DNA of 64,000 nt from Lachnospiraceae bacterium (GCA_017936785.1 JAGBEV010000013.1:62001-126000); one strand, 5' to 3'; positions 50,695-59,797 are shown, counted from the first letter of the stretch. Notes: a model not told the origin generated them from the letters alone. Numbers and translations: made by a program.

Positions 50695-51654
50695 ATGTCC
50701 TTTTTGGAAAGAAATAACAAATTGATTCAAAGTGCATTATCTCTCCAGACACATTTCAAAAAACACACTGACAAATATCATTTGATTTTCCCCAAGGTCA
50801 AAAATAAACTAAGTAACTACTTTTCAAAAAGGATATCTTCTGTCATCTCATTTACCTCAGAGGGCAGCCTGTCAATAGAGGCTGCTCTCATTATTCCAAT
50901 CTTTTTGTTTGCCGTTATGGCAGTATTGTCTTTTGCTGAAATGCTCCGCCTTCAGATGAAAATAGACAGTTCCATGCAGCAGTGCGCAAAGGAACTGGCA
51001 GTATATGGATATGCAGCAAAACAATCAGGCGGGGAAAATGTGGATGATCTGCCTTTTGGAGCTGAAACCTTATTTTCGGAAATTTATGTCAGAAACCGGA
51101 TCATTTCGGAAACCGGGGAGGAATATCTAAAAGGATCTCCTATGGAAAATACAAATGCTTTACATCTTACGGGAAGCCGGATCATGGAAAATGACAGAAT
51201 AGAGCTTCGGTGTACCTACTATGTAATGCCATTTTTTTCTTTATCTCCCAAGACGGGATTTCTTATGGAATCAACGGCGGTAGCAAGAGCTTTTACCGGT
51301 TATGATAATCTGGCTGGGGCTTCTTTGGAAGAGAATGAAGAATATGTCTATGTAACTGAAAACGGAACAGCATACCACAGGGACAGAGGCTGCCATTATC
51401 TGGATTTATCCATAGAGAAGGTTTTTACCGGGGATCTGGCATTTTTGAGAAATGCAGATGGAAGTATTTACGGAGCATGTCCAATCTGTGGGGATGGAAA
51501 CAGCGGATCTATAGCTTTTATTACCAAATATGGAAATAGATATCATAGTGATATTTTGTGCAGTGGATTGAGAAGAACCATTAAAACCATTCCCATTTCA
51601 GAGGTGGGAGACAGAAGCCCTTGTGTAAAGTGTGGATATAAAGGGAGTGAATAA
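50695..51654 (+). CDS. TadE-like pseudopilin with a Cys-rich C-terminal domain
   Basis: In this 319-residue protein, an N-terminal cytoplasmic stretch of about 60 residues leads to the TadE helix GSLSIEAALIIPIFLFAVMAV. The outside domain runs to about 215. The last 100 residues hold two related units, YVTENGTAYHRDRGCHYLDL with CPICGDG, and FITKYGNRYHSDILCSGLR with CVKCG: paired cysteines and histidines that should bind a metal. GGAGGTGA precedes the ATG. Such a tail on a TadE protein is unusual; a role at the pilus base or tip is a guess. Confidence 0.8.
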   Translation: MSFLERNNKLIQSALSLQTHFKKHTDKYHLIFPKVKNKLSNYFSKRISSVISFTSEGSLSIEAALIIPIFLFAVMAVLSFAEMLRLQMKIDSSMQQCAKELAVYGYAAKQSGGENVDDLPFGAETLFSEIYVRNRIISETGEEYLKGSPMENTNALHLTGSRIMENDRIELRCTYYVMPFFSLSPKTGFLMESTAVARAFTGYDNLAGASLEENEEYVYVTENGTAYHRDRGCHYLDLSIEKVFTGDLAFLRNADGSIYGACPICGDGNSGSIAFITKYGNRYHSDILCSGLRRTIKTIPISEVGDRSPCVKCGYKGSE

Positions 51655-51655
51655 A

Positions 51656-52090
51656 TTGGGGATTATAGAAATTCCATTAGGAGTATTGCTTGCAGCATTG
51701 GCAGCGGAAGATCTGAAATCCAAAAGGATTAAAATCTTTCCGGTAACAGCAGCATTTATATTGGGAATCATAAATTTTATCGTTTATCATCAGCCGGATG
51801 CAAAAAGCCTTTTGGGAGGTGTGGCTTTGGGCGGGGGGATATGCCTGTTATGGTGGATAACAGGAAAAAATATTGGTCTGGGTGATGGTCTGGTCATTGC
51901 CCTGATCGGAATTTACAGGGGATTGAAATTTACGGTTATCTGTCTGTGTGCCGCTTTCTTTTTAGCTGCCCCTGCCGCTTTGATCCTGTGTTGTCTGAAA
52001 AAGGGAAAGAAAAAGGGAAAAATGCCTTTTATTCCTTTTTTGTTTTTAGGATATGGACTGGTGTCCTTTATAAAGGGAGGTTTAAGATGA
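51656..52090 (+). CDS. Second A24-type prepilin peptidase-like protein
   Basis: This 144-residue protein is read from TTG 51656, nine bases after AAGGGA; it overlaps nothing at that start, while longer frames would begin inside the previous gene without a site. It has five helices. Asp residues lie where A24 proteases need them: LAAEDLKSKRIKIFPV near the start and IGLGDGLVIALIG in the middle. It may process the TadE-like proteins while tadV processes Flp, or it may be a relic. It ends with an overlap into the next gene. Confidence 0.75.
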   Translation: MGIIEIPLGVLLAALAAEDLKSKRIKIFPVTAAFILGIINFIVYHQPDAKSLLGGVALGGGICLLWWITGKNIGLGDGLVIALIGIYRGLKFTVICLCAAFFLAAPAALILCCLKKGKKKGKMPFIPFLFLGYGLVSFIKGGLR

Positions 52091-52509
52091 AAGGCTGTTT
52101 AAAAGATAATAATGGAAGCTTTACCATAGAAGCAGCAATTATCATACCTTTCATTGTGATAGTGCTTACAGCAGTTATCTTCCTTTCTTTCTTTTTATAT
52201 GACAAATGCTCTCTGGAAAGGGCAGCGGCAATGGCGGCATTAAGAGGAAGTCAGGAGGTATGGGAAGATAATAACATTCGGTATCAGAAAGCGGATGAAG
52301 GAATTAAAGCTGTTTTGGAAGCTAATCTTTTAGGAACAAATTGTGTGGAAAGGCATGTGGAAGTAAAGGGGAACCAGGTATGTGTTTTATTGAAAATGCA
52401 GTATAAATGGTGGGATTTTTCTGCCAAAGCAGAAAAAAAGGCTGTTAATCCCATAACCTTTATCAGAAACTGCAGAAAAGCGGAAGGAGTCATAGAAAAG
52501 CAAAAATGA
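52087..52509 (+). CDS. TadE-like pilus assembly protein
   Basis: This 140-residue minor pseudopilin has the start DNNGSFTIEAAIIIPFIVIV: a prepilin-like helix with Glu after the short leader, characteristic of TadE. The outside part is small and basic. ATG 52087 overlaps the stop of the preceding gene by four bases, with AGGGAGG upstream inside it, and its own end overlaps the FHA gene by four bases. It is thus firmly within the Tad operon. Confidence 0.85.
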   Translation: MKGCLKDNNGSFTIEAAIIIPFIVIVLTAVIFLSFFLYDKCSLERAAAMAALRGSQEVWEDNNIRYQKADEGIKAVLEANLLGTNCVERHVEVKGNQVCVLLKMQYKWWDFSAKAEKKAVNPITFIRNCRKAEGVIEKQK

Positions 52510-53879
52510 ATGTAGAATATAAAAGAGAAAATCATAAAAGTTATCTTGTGTTAAAGGACCGGAATATAGAAAAACAAATGGAGAAAGAGGATAAGGAAGG
52601 TTATTATGGAGTGAAAATGCTCTGTGACAATCCCATAAAAGGTCTGCTTCCCCTGTCTCTGCACGTTTTTAACGGAGAAAAAGAATTATATTATGATATC
52701 AGTACCAGGCAACCTTTAAATGTTTTATATGAAAAAAAGGAAATGAAAAAAGAAGACTTGGAAAGACTGTTTTCCGGAATGAAAGAAGCTCTGAGAAATT
52801 TGGAGGAATACTTACTGGATACAGAACGTCTGGTTATAAAACCGGAGTACATATATATACATTCAGCAGATGAAAGCATAAATTTATTATTTGATCCTTG
52901 TGAAAGGGAGGAATTTGAAAAGGAAGTATATGATTTTGCAGAATATATACTGGATAGGATCAACAACGAAGATGAACAGGCAGTTGTGTATGCATATGGT
53001 TTTTACCGTTATATCAAGGAAGAGCAGGGAGACTTGTCGGAAGCCCTGGAAAGATTATTGGGTGAAAAAGAAATCATACAGGATGAGGCTGCAACGGAAA
53101 GCCCAGGGGAGGAATCAAGGGACTTTGGTGATAAATGGAATGATCTGGACTTTTATGCAGATGAAGAGGACGCACCAGTAACCCGGGAACCGGAAAAAGG
53201 AGATGAAAAAAAGAAATATGACCAGATAATGAGAATGACTTTCTTTATGGTTCTGGGCTTGGGAGGAATTGGAATATTGGCTTATAGTGTGTGGAAATAT
53301 CATTTAAACTGGGAAAATTTATTTTCACAAAGGGAATCCATTGTGGGAGCCGGTATTTTTGCAGTATCGGCAGCAGGAACGGCATTATTTCATTTAATGG
53401 ATCTTTTGCAGAAAAAACAACTGGAAAAAGCAATGGAAACCCCTGACCAAAAAGAGGAGGAAGTATTTATAGAAAAAGCTCTTGCAGAAGTATCCTATGA
53501 AGAAGTGGCAGAGGAAGTTTTATCAACAAAAGCGGCAGAAGAGAGCTTTTATGAAACTGTTCTTTTACAGGAAAACTGTTATCAGGAGCAGCGGATTCTG
53601 ACAGGACGAATCAGGGGAAAACAAAAACAGATCGATCTGTCTTCTTTTCCATTTATTATCGGTAAAAGTAAAGAGCAGTCGGATTATGTGCTGGAAGACT
53701 CTTCTGTCAGCAGAATACATGCCCGTTTTACATTGAGGGATGACATTGTATATCTGACAGATTTAAACAGCACCAACGGCACCTGTAAAAACGGAATACG
53801 ATTGGAACCAAATGAATTGGTCATGCTGGAAGCAGATGATGAAATAACCTTTGGAAGACTTACCTTTACCTATCATTGA
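52506..53879 (+). CDS. FHA domain protein with DUF6382-like N-terminal region
   Basis: In this 457-residue protein, residues about 1-180 (YKRENHKSYLVLKDRN, then LLPLSLHVFNGEKELYYDIS and INLLFDPCEREEF) match the DUF6382 region found with FHA domains in Firmicutes. Two membrane helices lie near 240-300. Residues about 375-457 are an FHA domain (IIGKSKEQSDYVLEDSSVS, then RIHARFTLRDD and DLNSTNGTCKNG) that binds phosphothreonine. It is the last gene of the Tad operon and probably links pilus output to a Ser/Thr kinase elsewhere (inference). Confidence 0.88.
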   Translation: MNVEYKRENHKSYLVLKDRNIEKQMEKEDKEGYYGVKMLCDNPIKGLLPLSLHVFNGEKELYYDISTRQPLNVLYEKKEMKKEDLERLFSGMKEALRNLEEYLLDTERLVIKPEYIYIHSADESINLLFDPCEREEFEKEVYDFAEYILDRINNEDEQAVVYAYGFYRYIKEEQGDLSEALERLLGEKEIIQDEAATESPGEESRDFGDKWNDLDFYADEEDAPVTREPEKGDEKKKYDQIMRMTFFMVLGLGGIGILAYSVWKYHLNWENLFSQRESIVGAGIFAVSAAGTALFHLMDLLQKKQLEKAMETPDQKEEEVFIEKALAEVSYEEVAEEVLSTKAAEESFYETVLLQENCYQEQRILTGRIRGKQKQIDLSSFPFIIGKSKEQSDYVLEDSSVSRIHARFTLRDDIVYLTDLNSTNGTCKNGIRLEPNELVMLEADDEITFGRLTFTYH

Positions 53880-53935
53880 CATGGATTTTGGAAAATGATA
53901 CCCTTTTGAATAGAATGAGAAAAGAGTAAAGAATT

Positions 53936-54997
53936 ATGGAAAAAAGAATTTCTTATTATCTCGGACAAAACGGGTATCTGAAAATGCTTACCAATTTATC
54001 AGAGTTTACTATTTTCTTTAAAAAGGAAAATGGTTTTGTCAGTATGATTGAATTGGTAAATATGGATGAAAATCCTTACATTACAGAAGATACGGTTCAC
54101 AATGTTACTCAGAAAGCCCAATGGAGGTTTATAGACCAGGGCTATGAAGAAGTTCATTACCTGATTTTGGTAATTTCCAGGGACCCGGAGCGTGCCATTA
54201 TGCTGGGTGAGAGGGAAAATTTTTTCTGGATCATTGACAGTAACTGTAATTCTCTTTGTATTCCGGATGGGAAAGCAGAGGATTTTTATGGCTTTAAAAA
54301 ACTGGTAGAAGACTGGCTTACGGCGGATTTTAATCGTGTGGAGCAAGGGCAGCAGGCATTATATCAGGCAAATGGCAGACAGATCAAAAGCATCAAAGAC
54401 CAGCCTCTGGTAAATCAAGGCATATTTTTAATCAATCTATTGGTATTTACTTTCTGTACATTGTCGGGAGATGTGTTGTATAATTATGGAAGACTGAGTC
54501 TTGAAGAAACAATGAACGGTCAGTGGTATCGTATATTTACTGCAATGTTTCTTCACGGAGATATGCCACATTTGGCAGGCAATATGATCACGCTTTTTTT
54601 CATTGGAAATATTGTTGAAAAAGAGCTCGGACATATAAAATATTTTATTTTGTATTTTGGCTCGGGTATTATGGGAGCAATGGCATCATTATGGATGCAA
54701 TGGGTTAAGATGGCTGGAGGAGAGCCGATTTTGGGTTCTATCGGGGCAAGCGGAGCCATTTTCGGTATGCTGGGCGGTTTGCTGTGGATTTTGATTCGAA
54801 ACAAAGGGAAGCTGGCGGAAATGACCTTTATAAGGGTATTGTTCTTTATCTGCTATGCTTTTTATGGGGGTCTGATAAGCTCCAATGTGGATAATGCTGC
54901 CCATTTCGGAGGATTAATAGCCGGATTTTTAATTTCCATTTTATTATATAGAAAAAAGGGAAACCCAAAGAAAGGAAAGAAAGCCGATGAAGATTAA
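53936..54997 (+). CDS. Rhomboid-family intramembrane serine protease
   Basis: In this 353-residue protein, a soluble N-terminal domain of about 150 residues precedes six or seven helices. HGDMPHLAGNMITLFFIGN is the rhomboid second-helix motif, SIGASGAIFGMLGG holds the catalytic serine in GASG, and NVDNAAHFGGLIAGF the catalytic histidine. Rhomboids cut membrane proteins within the bilayer. It follows the Tad locus by 57 bases and could act on its pseudopilins, but this is unproven. Its end overlaps the next gene by eleven bases. Confidence 0.92.
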   Translation: MEKRISYYLGQNGYLKMLTNLSEFTIFFKKENGFVSMIELVNMDENPYITEDTVHNVTQKAQWRFIDQGYEEVHYLILVISRDPERAIMLGERENFFWIIDSNCNSLCIPDGKAEDFYGFKKLVEDWLTADFNRVEQGQQALYQANGRQIKSIKDQPLVNQGIFLINLLVFTFCTLSGDVLYNYGRLSLEETMNGQWYRIFTAMFLHGDMPHLAGNMITLFFIGNIVEKELGHIKYFILYFGSGIMGAMASLWMQWVKMAGGEPILGSIGASGAIFGMLGGLLWILIRNKGKLAEMTFIRVLFFICYAFYGGLISSNVDNAAHFGGLIAGFLISILLYRKKGNPKKGKKADED

Positions 54998-55985
54998 CAT
55001 TTATTACGGCGGCCGGGGATTAATGGATGATCCTTCGTTGTTTGTGATCAACAAAATGCAGGAAGTACTGGAAGAACTGAATGTAACCGTTGAACGCTTT
55101 ATGCTGGGGGAAATGAAAAACAATATTACCACCTTGCCCCAGACATTAAAAAGTGCGGATGGAATTATTCTGGCTACGACTGTGGAATGGTATGGAATCG
55201 GCGGATATCTGCAGACATTCCTGGATGCGTGCTGGCTTTACGGAGATAAAGAAAAAATCAGCAATATTTATATGTGTCCCATAGTTATGAGTACCACTTA
55301 CGGAGAAAGGGATGCAAAGCTGGATCTGGCAGTGGCATGGGAAATATTGGGAGGAAAGCCCTGCAGCGGTATTTGCGGATATATTCCCGATACAGCTATG
55401 TTAGAGAACAATAAGAGCTATATCGGGATTATAGAGAAAAAAGCAGAAAACATGTATCGCACCATTAACCAAAAAGTTCCCAGCTTTCCGGCAAGTAATC
55501 AGGCAGTAAATAAAACTGTTGCCATAAATAAAAATATTAACCTGACGCCGCAGGAATCCGAACAGTTGTCTCAATATGCGGCGGATGAATCCTATGTTCA
55601 AACACAAAAGGAAGATATCAGAGAACTGGCAAGTTATTTTAAGGGAATGTTAGACCGGGATGAGAATGAGGATGAAAAGCTGGCAGAGGCTTTTCGGGCA
55701 CATTTTAAACCGCAGCCGGGAAGTAAGGTTTCCTATAAGATCATGATAGAAGGGAAAAAGACTCCTTTATGTATCAATATCAATCAAAAAGAATTGGAAT
55801 GTGACTTTAGGGATCAGGAAGAGGGAGAAGTGCTGATCAGTACGGATATGGATACATTGATGGAAATCACCCAGGGAAGAATGACTTTCCAAAGAGCCTT
55901 TATGAGTGCAGGAAATATGAAGGTCAAAGGGGATTTTAAATTACTGCGTATGCTGGATCAATTATTTGTTTTTATGGAGGAATAG
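54987..55985 (+). CDS. Flavodoxin-like / SCP2 sterol-carrier fusion protein
   Basis: In this 332-residue protein, residues about 1-150 form a flavodoxin-like fold of the NADPH-dependent FMN reductase kind (INIYYGGRGLMDDPSLF, then GIILATTVEWYGIGGYLQTFLDACW). Residues about 225-332 match an SCP2 domain (YKIMIEGKKTPLCININ, then ISTDMDTLMEITQGRMTFQRAF, GNMKVKGD), which binds lipids in a hydrophobic pocket. The combination suggests redox chemistry on a lipid-like or quinone substrate, but nothing is known for certain. It is translationally coupled to the rhomboid gene. Confidence 0.82.
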   Translation: MKINIYYGGRGLMDDPSLFVINKMQEVLEELNVTVERFMLGEMKNNITTLPQTLKSADGIILATTVEWYGIGGYLQTFLDACWLYGDKEKISNIYMCPIVMSTTYGERDAKLDLAVAWEILGGKPCSGICGYIPDTAMLENNKSYIGIIEKKAENMYRTINQKVPSFPASNQAVNKTVAINKNINLTPQESEQLSQYAADESYVQTQKEDIRELASYFKGMLDRDENEDEKLAEAFRAHFKPQPGSKVSYKIMIEGKKTPLCININQKELECDFRDQEEGEVLISTDMDTLMEITQGRMTFQRAFMSAGNMKVKGDFKLLRMLDQLFVFMEE

Positions 55986-55988
55986 ACA

Positions 55989-56399
55989 ATGAGAGATGAA
56001 AATTGCATTTTTTGTAAAATAGCCAATGGAGAGATTCCATCGAAAGCAATTTATGAGGATGAAGATTTTAAGGTGATCCTGGATTTAGGTCCTGCAACAA
56101 AAGGTCATGCATTGATTTTGCCAAAAGCACATGCAGCAAATTTGTTTGAGCTGCCGGAGGAAACAGCGGCAAAGGCTATGGTTTTGGCTAAAAAGCTGGG
56201 AAAACAGATGACAGAGAATCTGAAAGCCGATGGATTAAATCTGGTTCAGAATAATGGAGAGGCAGCAGGTCAGACAGTTCATCATTTTCATTTACATCTG
56301 ATTCCCCGTTATGAAAATGACGGTCAGCATATTTTGTGGAATCCGGGAGAAGTATCCCAGGAAGAACTGGAAGAGATCAAAAACACCATTATTGGTTAA
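55989..56399 (+). CDS. HIT family nucleotide-binding protein
   Basis: This 136-residue protein has the histidine triad QTVHHFHLHLIPR near the end and the N-terminal zinc-type start CIFCKIANGEIPSKAIYED. HIT proteins hydrolyse nucleoside phosphoramidates and related dinucleotides. Length is normal. It follows the previous gene by three bases, so it belongs to the same transcript. Confidence 0.93.
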   Translation: MRDENCIFCKIANGEIPSKAIYEDEDFKVILDLGPATKGHALILPKAHAANLFELPEETAAKAMVLAKKLGKQMTENLKADGLNLVQNNGEAAGQTVHHFHLHLIPRYENDGQHILWNPGEVSQEELEEIKNTIIG

Positions 56400-56462
56400 G
56401 TCCTGTAATCAAAAATAATTTTTAAATTGTTCTTCGAATGCTTCGGATGAGAAAAAGAATAT

Positions 56463-56491
56463 TTGACAAATTGGTTAGCAAACGCTAACAT
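56463..56491 (+). promoter_or_regulatory. Promoter and operator of the DtxR-type regulator
   Basis: TTGACA at 56463-56468 and TAACAT at 56486-56491 with 17 bases between. A perfect dyad GTTAGC-AAAC-GCTAAC at 56474-56489 fills the spacer, resembling the DtxR/IdeR-type operator, so the gene probably represses itself when metal is present. Confidence 0.75.
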
Positions 56492-56534
56492 AATGGTAGA
56501 AACTATACATTGCAGACGAAGAGGAGAGATACAT

Positions 56535-56912
56535 ATGCACGAGTCAGGAGAAAACTATTTAGAGACAATATATTTATTGCAAAAAGAAGGTAAAGCTGTA
56601 CATTCTGTTGATGTGGCAAAGGCTTTGGGGTTTTCCAAACCCAGTGTCAGCAGGGCAATGGGCTTATTAAAGAATGCAGAGTACATAGAAATCGCAAAAA
56701 ACGGAGAGATTTCCTTAACGAAGTCCGGATTGAAAAAGGCAAAGGACCTTTCACAAAAGCATGAGGCAATCACCCGTTTTCTGATGATGACGGCAGATGT
56801 TTCCCAGGAAACAGCCGAAAAGGATGCTTGTAAAATGGAGCATTTTATCCAGGATGAGACTTTTAAAGGAATTTTAAATTTTATGAAACAGGTAGACGAA
56901 TACGAAGCATAG
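56535..56912 (+). CDS. DtxR/MntR-family metal-dependent regulator
   Basis: This 125-residue protein is read from ATG 56535 after GAGGAGAG. The N-terminal winged helix reads HESGENYLETIYLLQKEGK, then VDVAKALGFSKPSVSRAMGLL; the dimer part contains TADVSQETAEKDACKMEHFI, whose Glu, Cys/Met and His residues match the metal ligands. It is the short single-lobe form without SH3 domain. It would sense Fe2+ or Mn2+ and repress uptake genes. The operator dyad just upstream supports this. A longer reading frame from 56463 would overlap the promoter and is rejected. Confidence 0.9.
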   Translation: MHESGENYLETIYLLQKEGKAVHSVDVAKALGFSKPSVSRAMGLLKNAEYIEIAKNGEISLTKSGLKKAKDLSQKHEAITRFLMMTADVSQETAEKDACKMEHFIQDETFKGILNFMKQVDEYEA

Positions 56913-56937
56913 CTGTCTACAGGTGTGGAGTGATAAA

Positions 56938-57507
56938 ATGAATACAAAAACCGATGTTGATAAGCTTTTAATGAACAGCTTTAAAAAGCTTGTCATGACA
57001 ATACCGGTGGAAAAAATCACAATAAAAGAAATAACCGATGAGGCAGGCGTGATCCGGCCCACTTTTTACAATCATTTTCAGGATAAATATGAAGTGATCG
57101 AAAGAATCATCAGTGAAGAAATTTTGCTGCCGGTAAAGCCATTGCTGGATAATGAAATGGTTCAGGAGGCAATATTGCTGGTTTTTACCAACATATTAAA
57201 GGAAAAGGATTTTTATTGTCGGTTATCGGGAATGGAAGGACAGAATTCCTTTGCCTCCATTGTAAAAAGCAGTGTCCGCCAGTGGATTTATACATTTATA
57301 TCAGAAAAAGTGGGAACAAAGAAATTCAAAAGCGCCTGGCTGACTCCAGGCAGGGTAGCAGACTATTATGCCCAGTCCATGAGTTTTGTTGTGCTGGAAT
57401 GGATCGCATCAGGGATGCCCATATCTCCCGGTGAGGTGGCGGAAATCTATCATTATATTCTGACCAGGTCTATGGATGATATTCTGCAAGAGTTGGAGGA
57501 AGCCTGA
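56938..57507 (+). CDS. TetR/AcrR family transcriptional regulator
   Basis: This 189-residue protein is read from ATG 56938; a GTG at 56923 is in frame but has no better site. The helix-turn-helix is ITIKEITDEAGVIRPTFYNHF (about residues 24-44), followed by DKYEVIERII. The C-terminal domain is typical of small regulators and ends ITRSMDDILQEL-like (here ILTRSMDDILQELEEA). It probably controls the MMPL transport genes downstream, repeating the TetR-RND layout at 4-8.7 kb. It follows the DtxR-type gene by 25 bases. Confidence 0.88.
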   Translation: MNTKTDVDKLLMNSFKKLVMTIPVEKITIKEITDEAGVIRPTFYNHFQDKYEVIERIISEEILLPVKPLLDNEMVQEAILLVFTNILKEKDFYCRLSGMEGQNSFASIVKSSVRQWIYTFISEKVGTKKFKSAWLTPGRVADYYAQSMSFVVLEWIASGMPISPGEVAEIYHYILTRSMDDILQELEEA

Positions 57508-57537
57508 TCAAATATAATTTTTTAAAATTGTTTAAGT

Positions 57538-57570
57538 AAAAAATACAAATCACTTAATTTGTATTTTTTC
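57538..57570 (+). terminator. Terminator after the TetR gene
   Basis: AAAAAATACAAAT pairs perfectly over 13 bp with ATTTGTATTTTTT around CACTTA, giving a bidirectional-type terminator. Confidence 0.8.
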
Positions 57571-57581
57571 AATTGACATGG

Positions 57582-57622
57582 AAAAGAGATTGGATATTCA
57601 AATATCCGGTCTCTTTTTTTAT
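57582..57622 (+). terminator. Second hairpin with T run ahead of the MMPL gene
   Basis: AAGAGATTGGATAT pairs with ATATCCGGTCTCTT around a short loop, then a run of seven T. Lying just 11 bases after the first terminator and 85 bases ahead of the MMPL start, it could be a backup or an attenuator. Confidence 0.7.
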
Positions 57623-57706
57623 ACTGCATTACAACAAGAAAATTTAAAAGGCAGAGCATACAAGTGCAAAATGCTGCTGCCGGCAAAAAGAAAAGAGTTG
57701 AGGAAT

Positions 57707-59797
57707 ATGAAAAAATTTGGAGAATGGGTTGTAAAGTACAGAGTGCTGATTTTTATTGCATCACTTTTACTTTTAATTCCTTCTGCAATGGGGTACTTCA
57801 ATACCCGTGTCAATTATGACATTTTGTCCTATCTTCCCAGTGATATTGAGACAATGGAAGGACAGGATATTCTGGAAAAAGAGTTTGGAACAGGAGCCTT
57901 TTCCATGGTGGTGGTAGAGGGGATGCCTTATAGAGATGTGGCTGCCCTGAAAGAAAAAATGGAAGGGGTGGAGCATGTAAAATCTGTGATCTGGTATGAC
58001 TCCGTTGCTGATTTATCCGTTCCCGTCGAATTGCTTCCTGATGAGATTTCGGAAGTATTTAATCATGAAGATGCAACTATGATGGCAGTCCTGTTTGACA
58101 CAACCATGTCGGCGGATGAAACAATGGATGCGATCGAAGAGCTTCGTGATATTACCGGGGAAAGTTGTTTTATCAGCGGCATGTCTGCAGTAGTAACGGA
58201 TACAAAAAATCTTTCCAACAGAGAAACGCCTATTTATGTACTAATCGCCGTTGTCTTATCGGTAATTGTATTATCTCTTACCATGGATTCCTACATTATA
58301 CCGCTGTTCTTTTTGTTAAGTATCGGAATGGCAATTGTATACAATTTGGGAACCAATATTTTCTTAGGAGAGATATCTTACGTAACACAGGCTTTGGCAG
58401 CGGTATTGCAGTTAGGTGTTACCATGGACTATTCCATTTTCCTGTGGCATAGCTACCAGGAAAATAAGCAAATTTGTGAAAACAAAAATGAAGCCATGGC
58501 AGAAGCCATTTCCGCAACTTTTTCATCAGTTGTAGGAAGCTCCATCACAACAGTAGCCGGCTTTATTGCCCTTTGCTTCATGAGCTTTACCTTAGGTCTT
58601 GATCTGGGAATCGTTATGGCAAAAGGTGTTGTATTTGGTGTTATCGGGTGTATTACCATTTTGCCGGCAATGATCATGATTTTTGATAAGGCAATTGAAA
58701 AAACAAAACATAAACCTATTATACCGCAATTAAGAATTTCAAAATTCGTAGTTAAGCATTATGTAATCATCCTGGTCATTTTTGCAGTATTGTGGATACC
58801 CGCAGTGATCGGGTATAAGGGAACGGATGTTTATTATAATCTGGATTCAACCCTTCCAGAGGATCTGCCCAGCATTATGGCAAATAATAAGTTAAATGAT
58901 AATTTCAATATGAATACCACTCACATTGTATTAGTTGACAGCCAGTTAAGCGCTAAAGAGACAAAGGCTTTGGTAGATGAAATACAGGCGGTGGACGGCG
59001 TAAAAGCAGTTTTAGGAAAATCTTCCATATTAGGACCGGCATTTCCGGAGGATATGATACCGGAGGAATATCTGGAAGAGATTCAAAATGAAAACTGGCA
59101 GATGATGATGATCACTTCGGAGTATAAGGTCGCATCGGATGAAGTAAACAACCAGTGTGACCAGTTAAATGCCATCATAAAAAAATATGATTCAGAAGGG
59201 ATGCTTATTGGTGAAGCACCTTGTACGAAAGATCTGATCACCATAACCAATAAGGACTTTAATGTTGTAAGCGCTGTTTCTATCGGAGTCATTTTTGTAA
59301 TCATCCTGTTTGTGTTTAAGTCAATTTCATTACCGGTTTTGCTGGTAGCCACCATTGAATTTGCTATTTTTGTGAATATGGGAATTCCTTATTATACAGG
59401 AACAGTTATTCCGTTTATTGCTTCTATTGTAATCGGAACCATTCAGTTAGGCTCCACAGTTGATTACGCTATTCTGATGACGACCCGTTATCAAAGAGAG
59501 CGGGCGGCGGGAGCAGATAAAAAAGATGCAGTATTTACAGCTCATCAAGCCAGCGTTCAATCCATTATAGTCAGTGCCCTCAGTTTCTTTGCAGCAACCT
59601 TCGGCGTAGGAATGTATTCAGACATCGATATGATCAGTTCCCTTTGCAATCTGATGGCGCGGGGTGCATTGATCAGTATGGTTACGGTTCTGCTGGTACT
59701 GCCTGCACTGTTTATGGTATTTGACAAAGTAATCTGTGTAACAAGCTATCATTTTCTGGGAAAGAAAAAGGTAAAATTAGAGGAGGAATTAGCATGA
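57707..59797 (+). CDS. MMPL/RND-family lipid or small-molecule transporter
   Basis: This 696-residue protein is read from ATG 57707 after GAGGA. It has eleven or twelve helices in two blocks (about 165-350 and 525-690), each after an outside domain. It begins FGEWVVKYRVLIFIASLLLL and has TMDYSIFLWHSYQENK and STVDYAILMTTRYQRER, the two copies of the MMPL Asp-Tyr relay motif. MMPL proteins export lipids or peptides by proton flow. It overlaps the heptad-repeat gene by four bases (ATGA). The longer frame from 57578 lies across the second terminator and is rejected. Confidence 0.92.
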   Translation: MKKFGEWVVKYRVLIFIASLLLLIPSAMGYFNTRVNYDILSYLPSDIETMEGQDILEKEFGTGAFSMVVVEGMPYRDVAALKEKMEGVEHVKSVIWYDSVADLSVPVELLPDEISEVFNHEDATMMAVLFDTTMSADETMDAIEELRDITGESCFISGMSAVVTDTKNLSNRETPIYVLIAVVLSVIVLSLTMDSYIIPLFFLLSIGMAIVYNLGTNIFLGEISYVTQALAAVLQLGVTMDYSIFLWHSYQENKQICENKNEAMAEAISATFSSVVGSSITTVAGFIALCFMSFTLGLDLGIVMAKGVVFGVIGCITILPAMIMIFDKAIEKTKHKPIIPQLRISKFVVKHYVIILVIFAVLWIPAVIGYKGTDVYYNLDSTLPEDLPSIMANNKLNDNFNMNTTHIVLVDSQLSAKETKALVDEIQAVDGVKAVLGKSSILGPAFPEDMIPEEYLEEIQNENWQMMMITSEYKVASDEVNNQCDQLNAIIKKYDSEGMLIGEAPCTKDLITITNKDFNVVSAVSIGVIFVIILFVFKSISLPVLLVATIEFAIFVNMGIPYYTGTVIPFIASIVIGTIQLGSTVDYAILMTTRYQRERAAGADKKDAVFTAHQASVQSIIVSALSFFAATFGVGMYSDIDMISSLCNLMARGALISMVTVLLVLPALFMVFDKVICVTSYHFLGKKKVKLEEELA

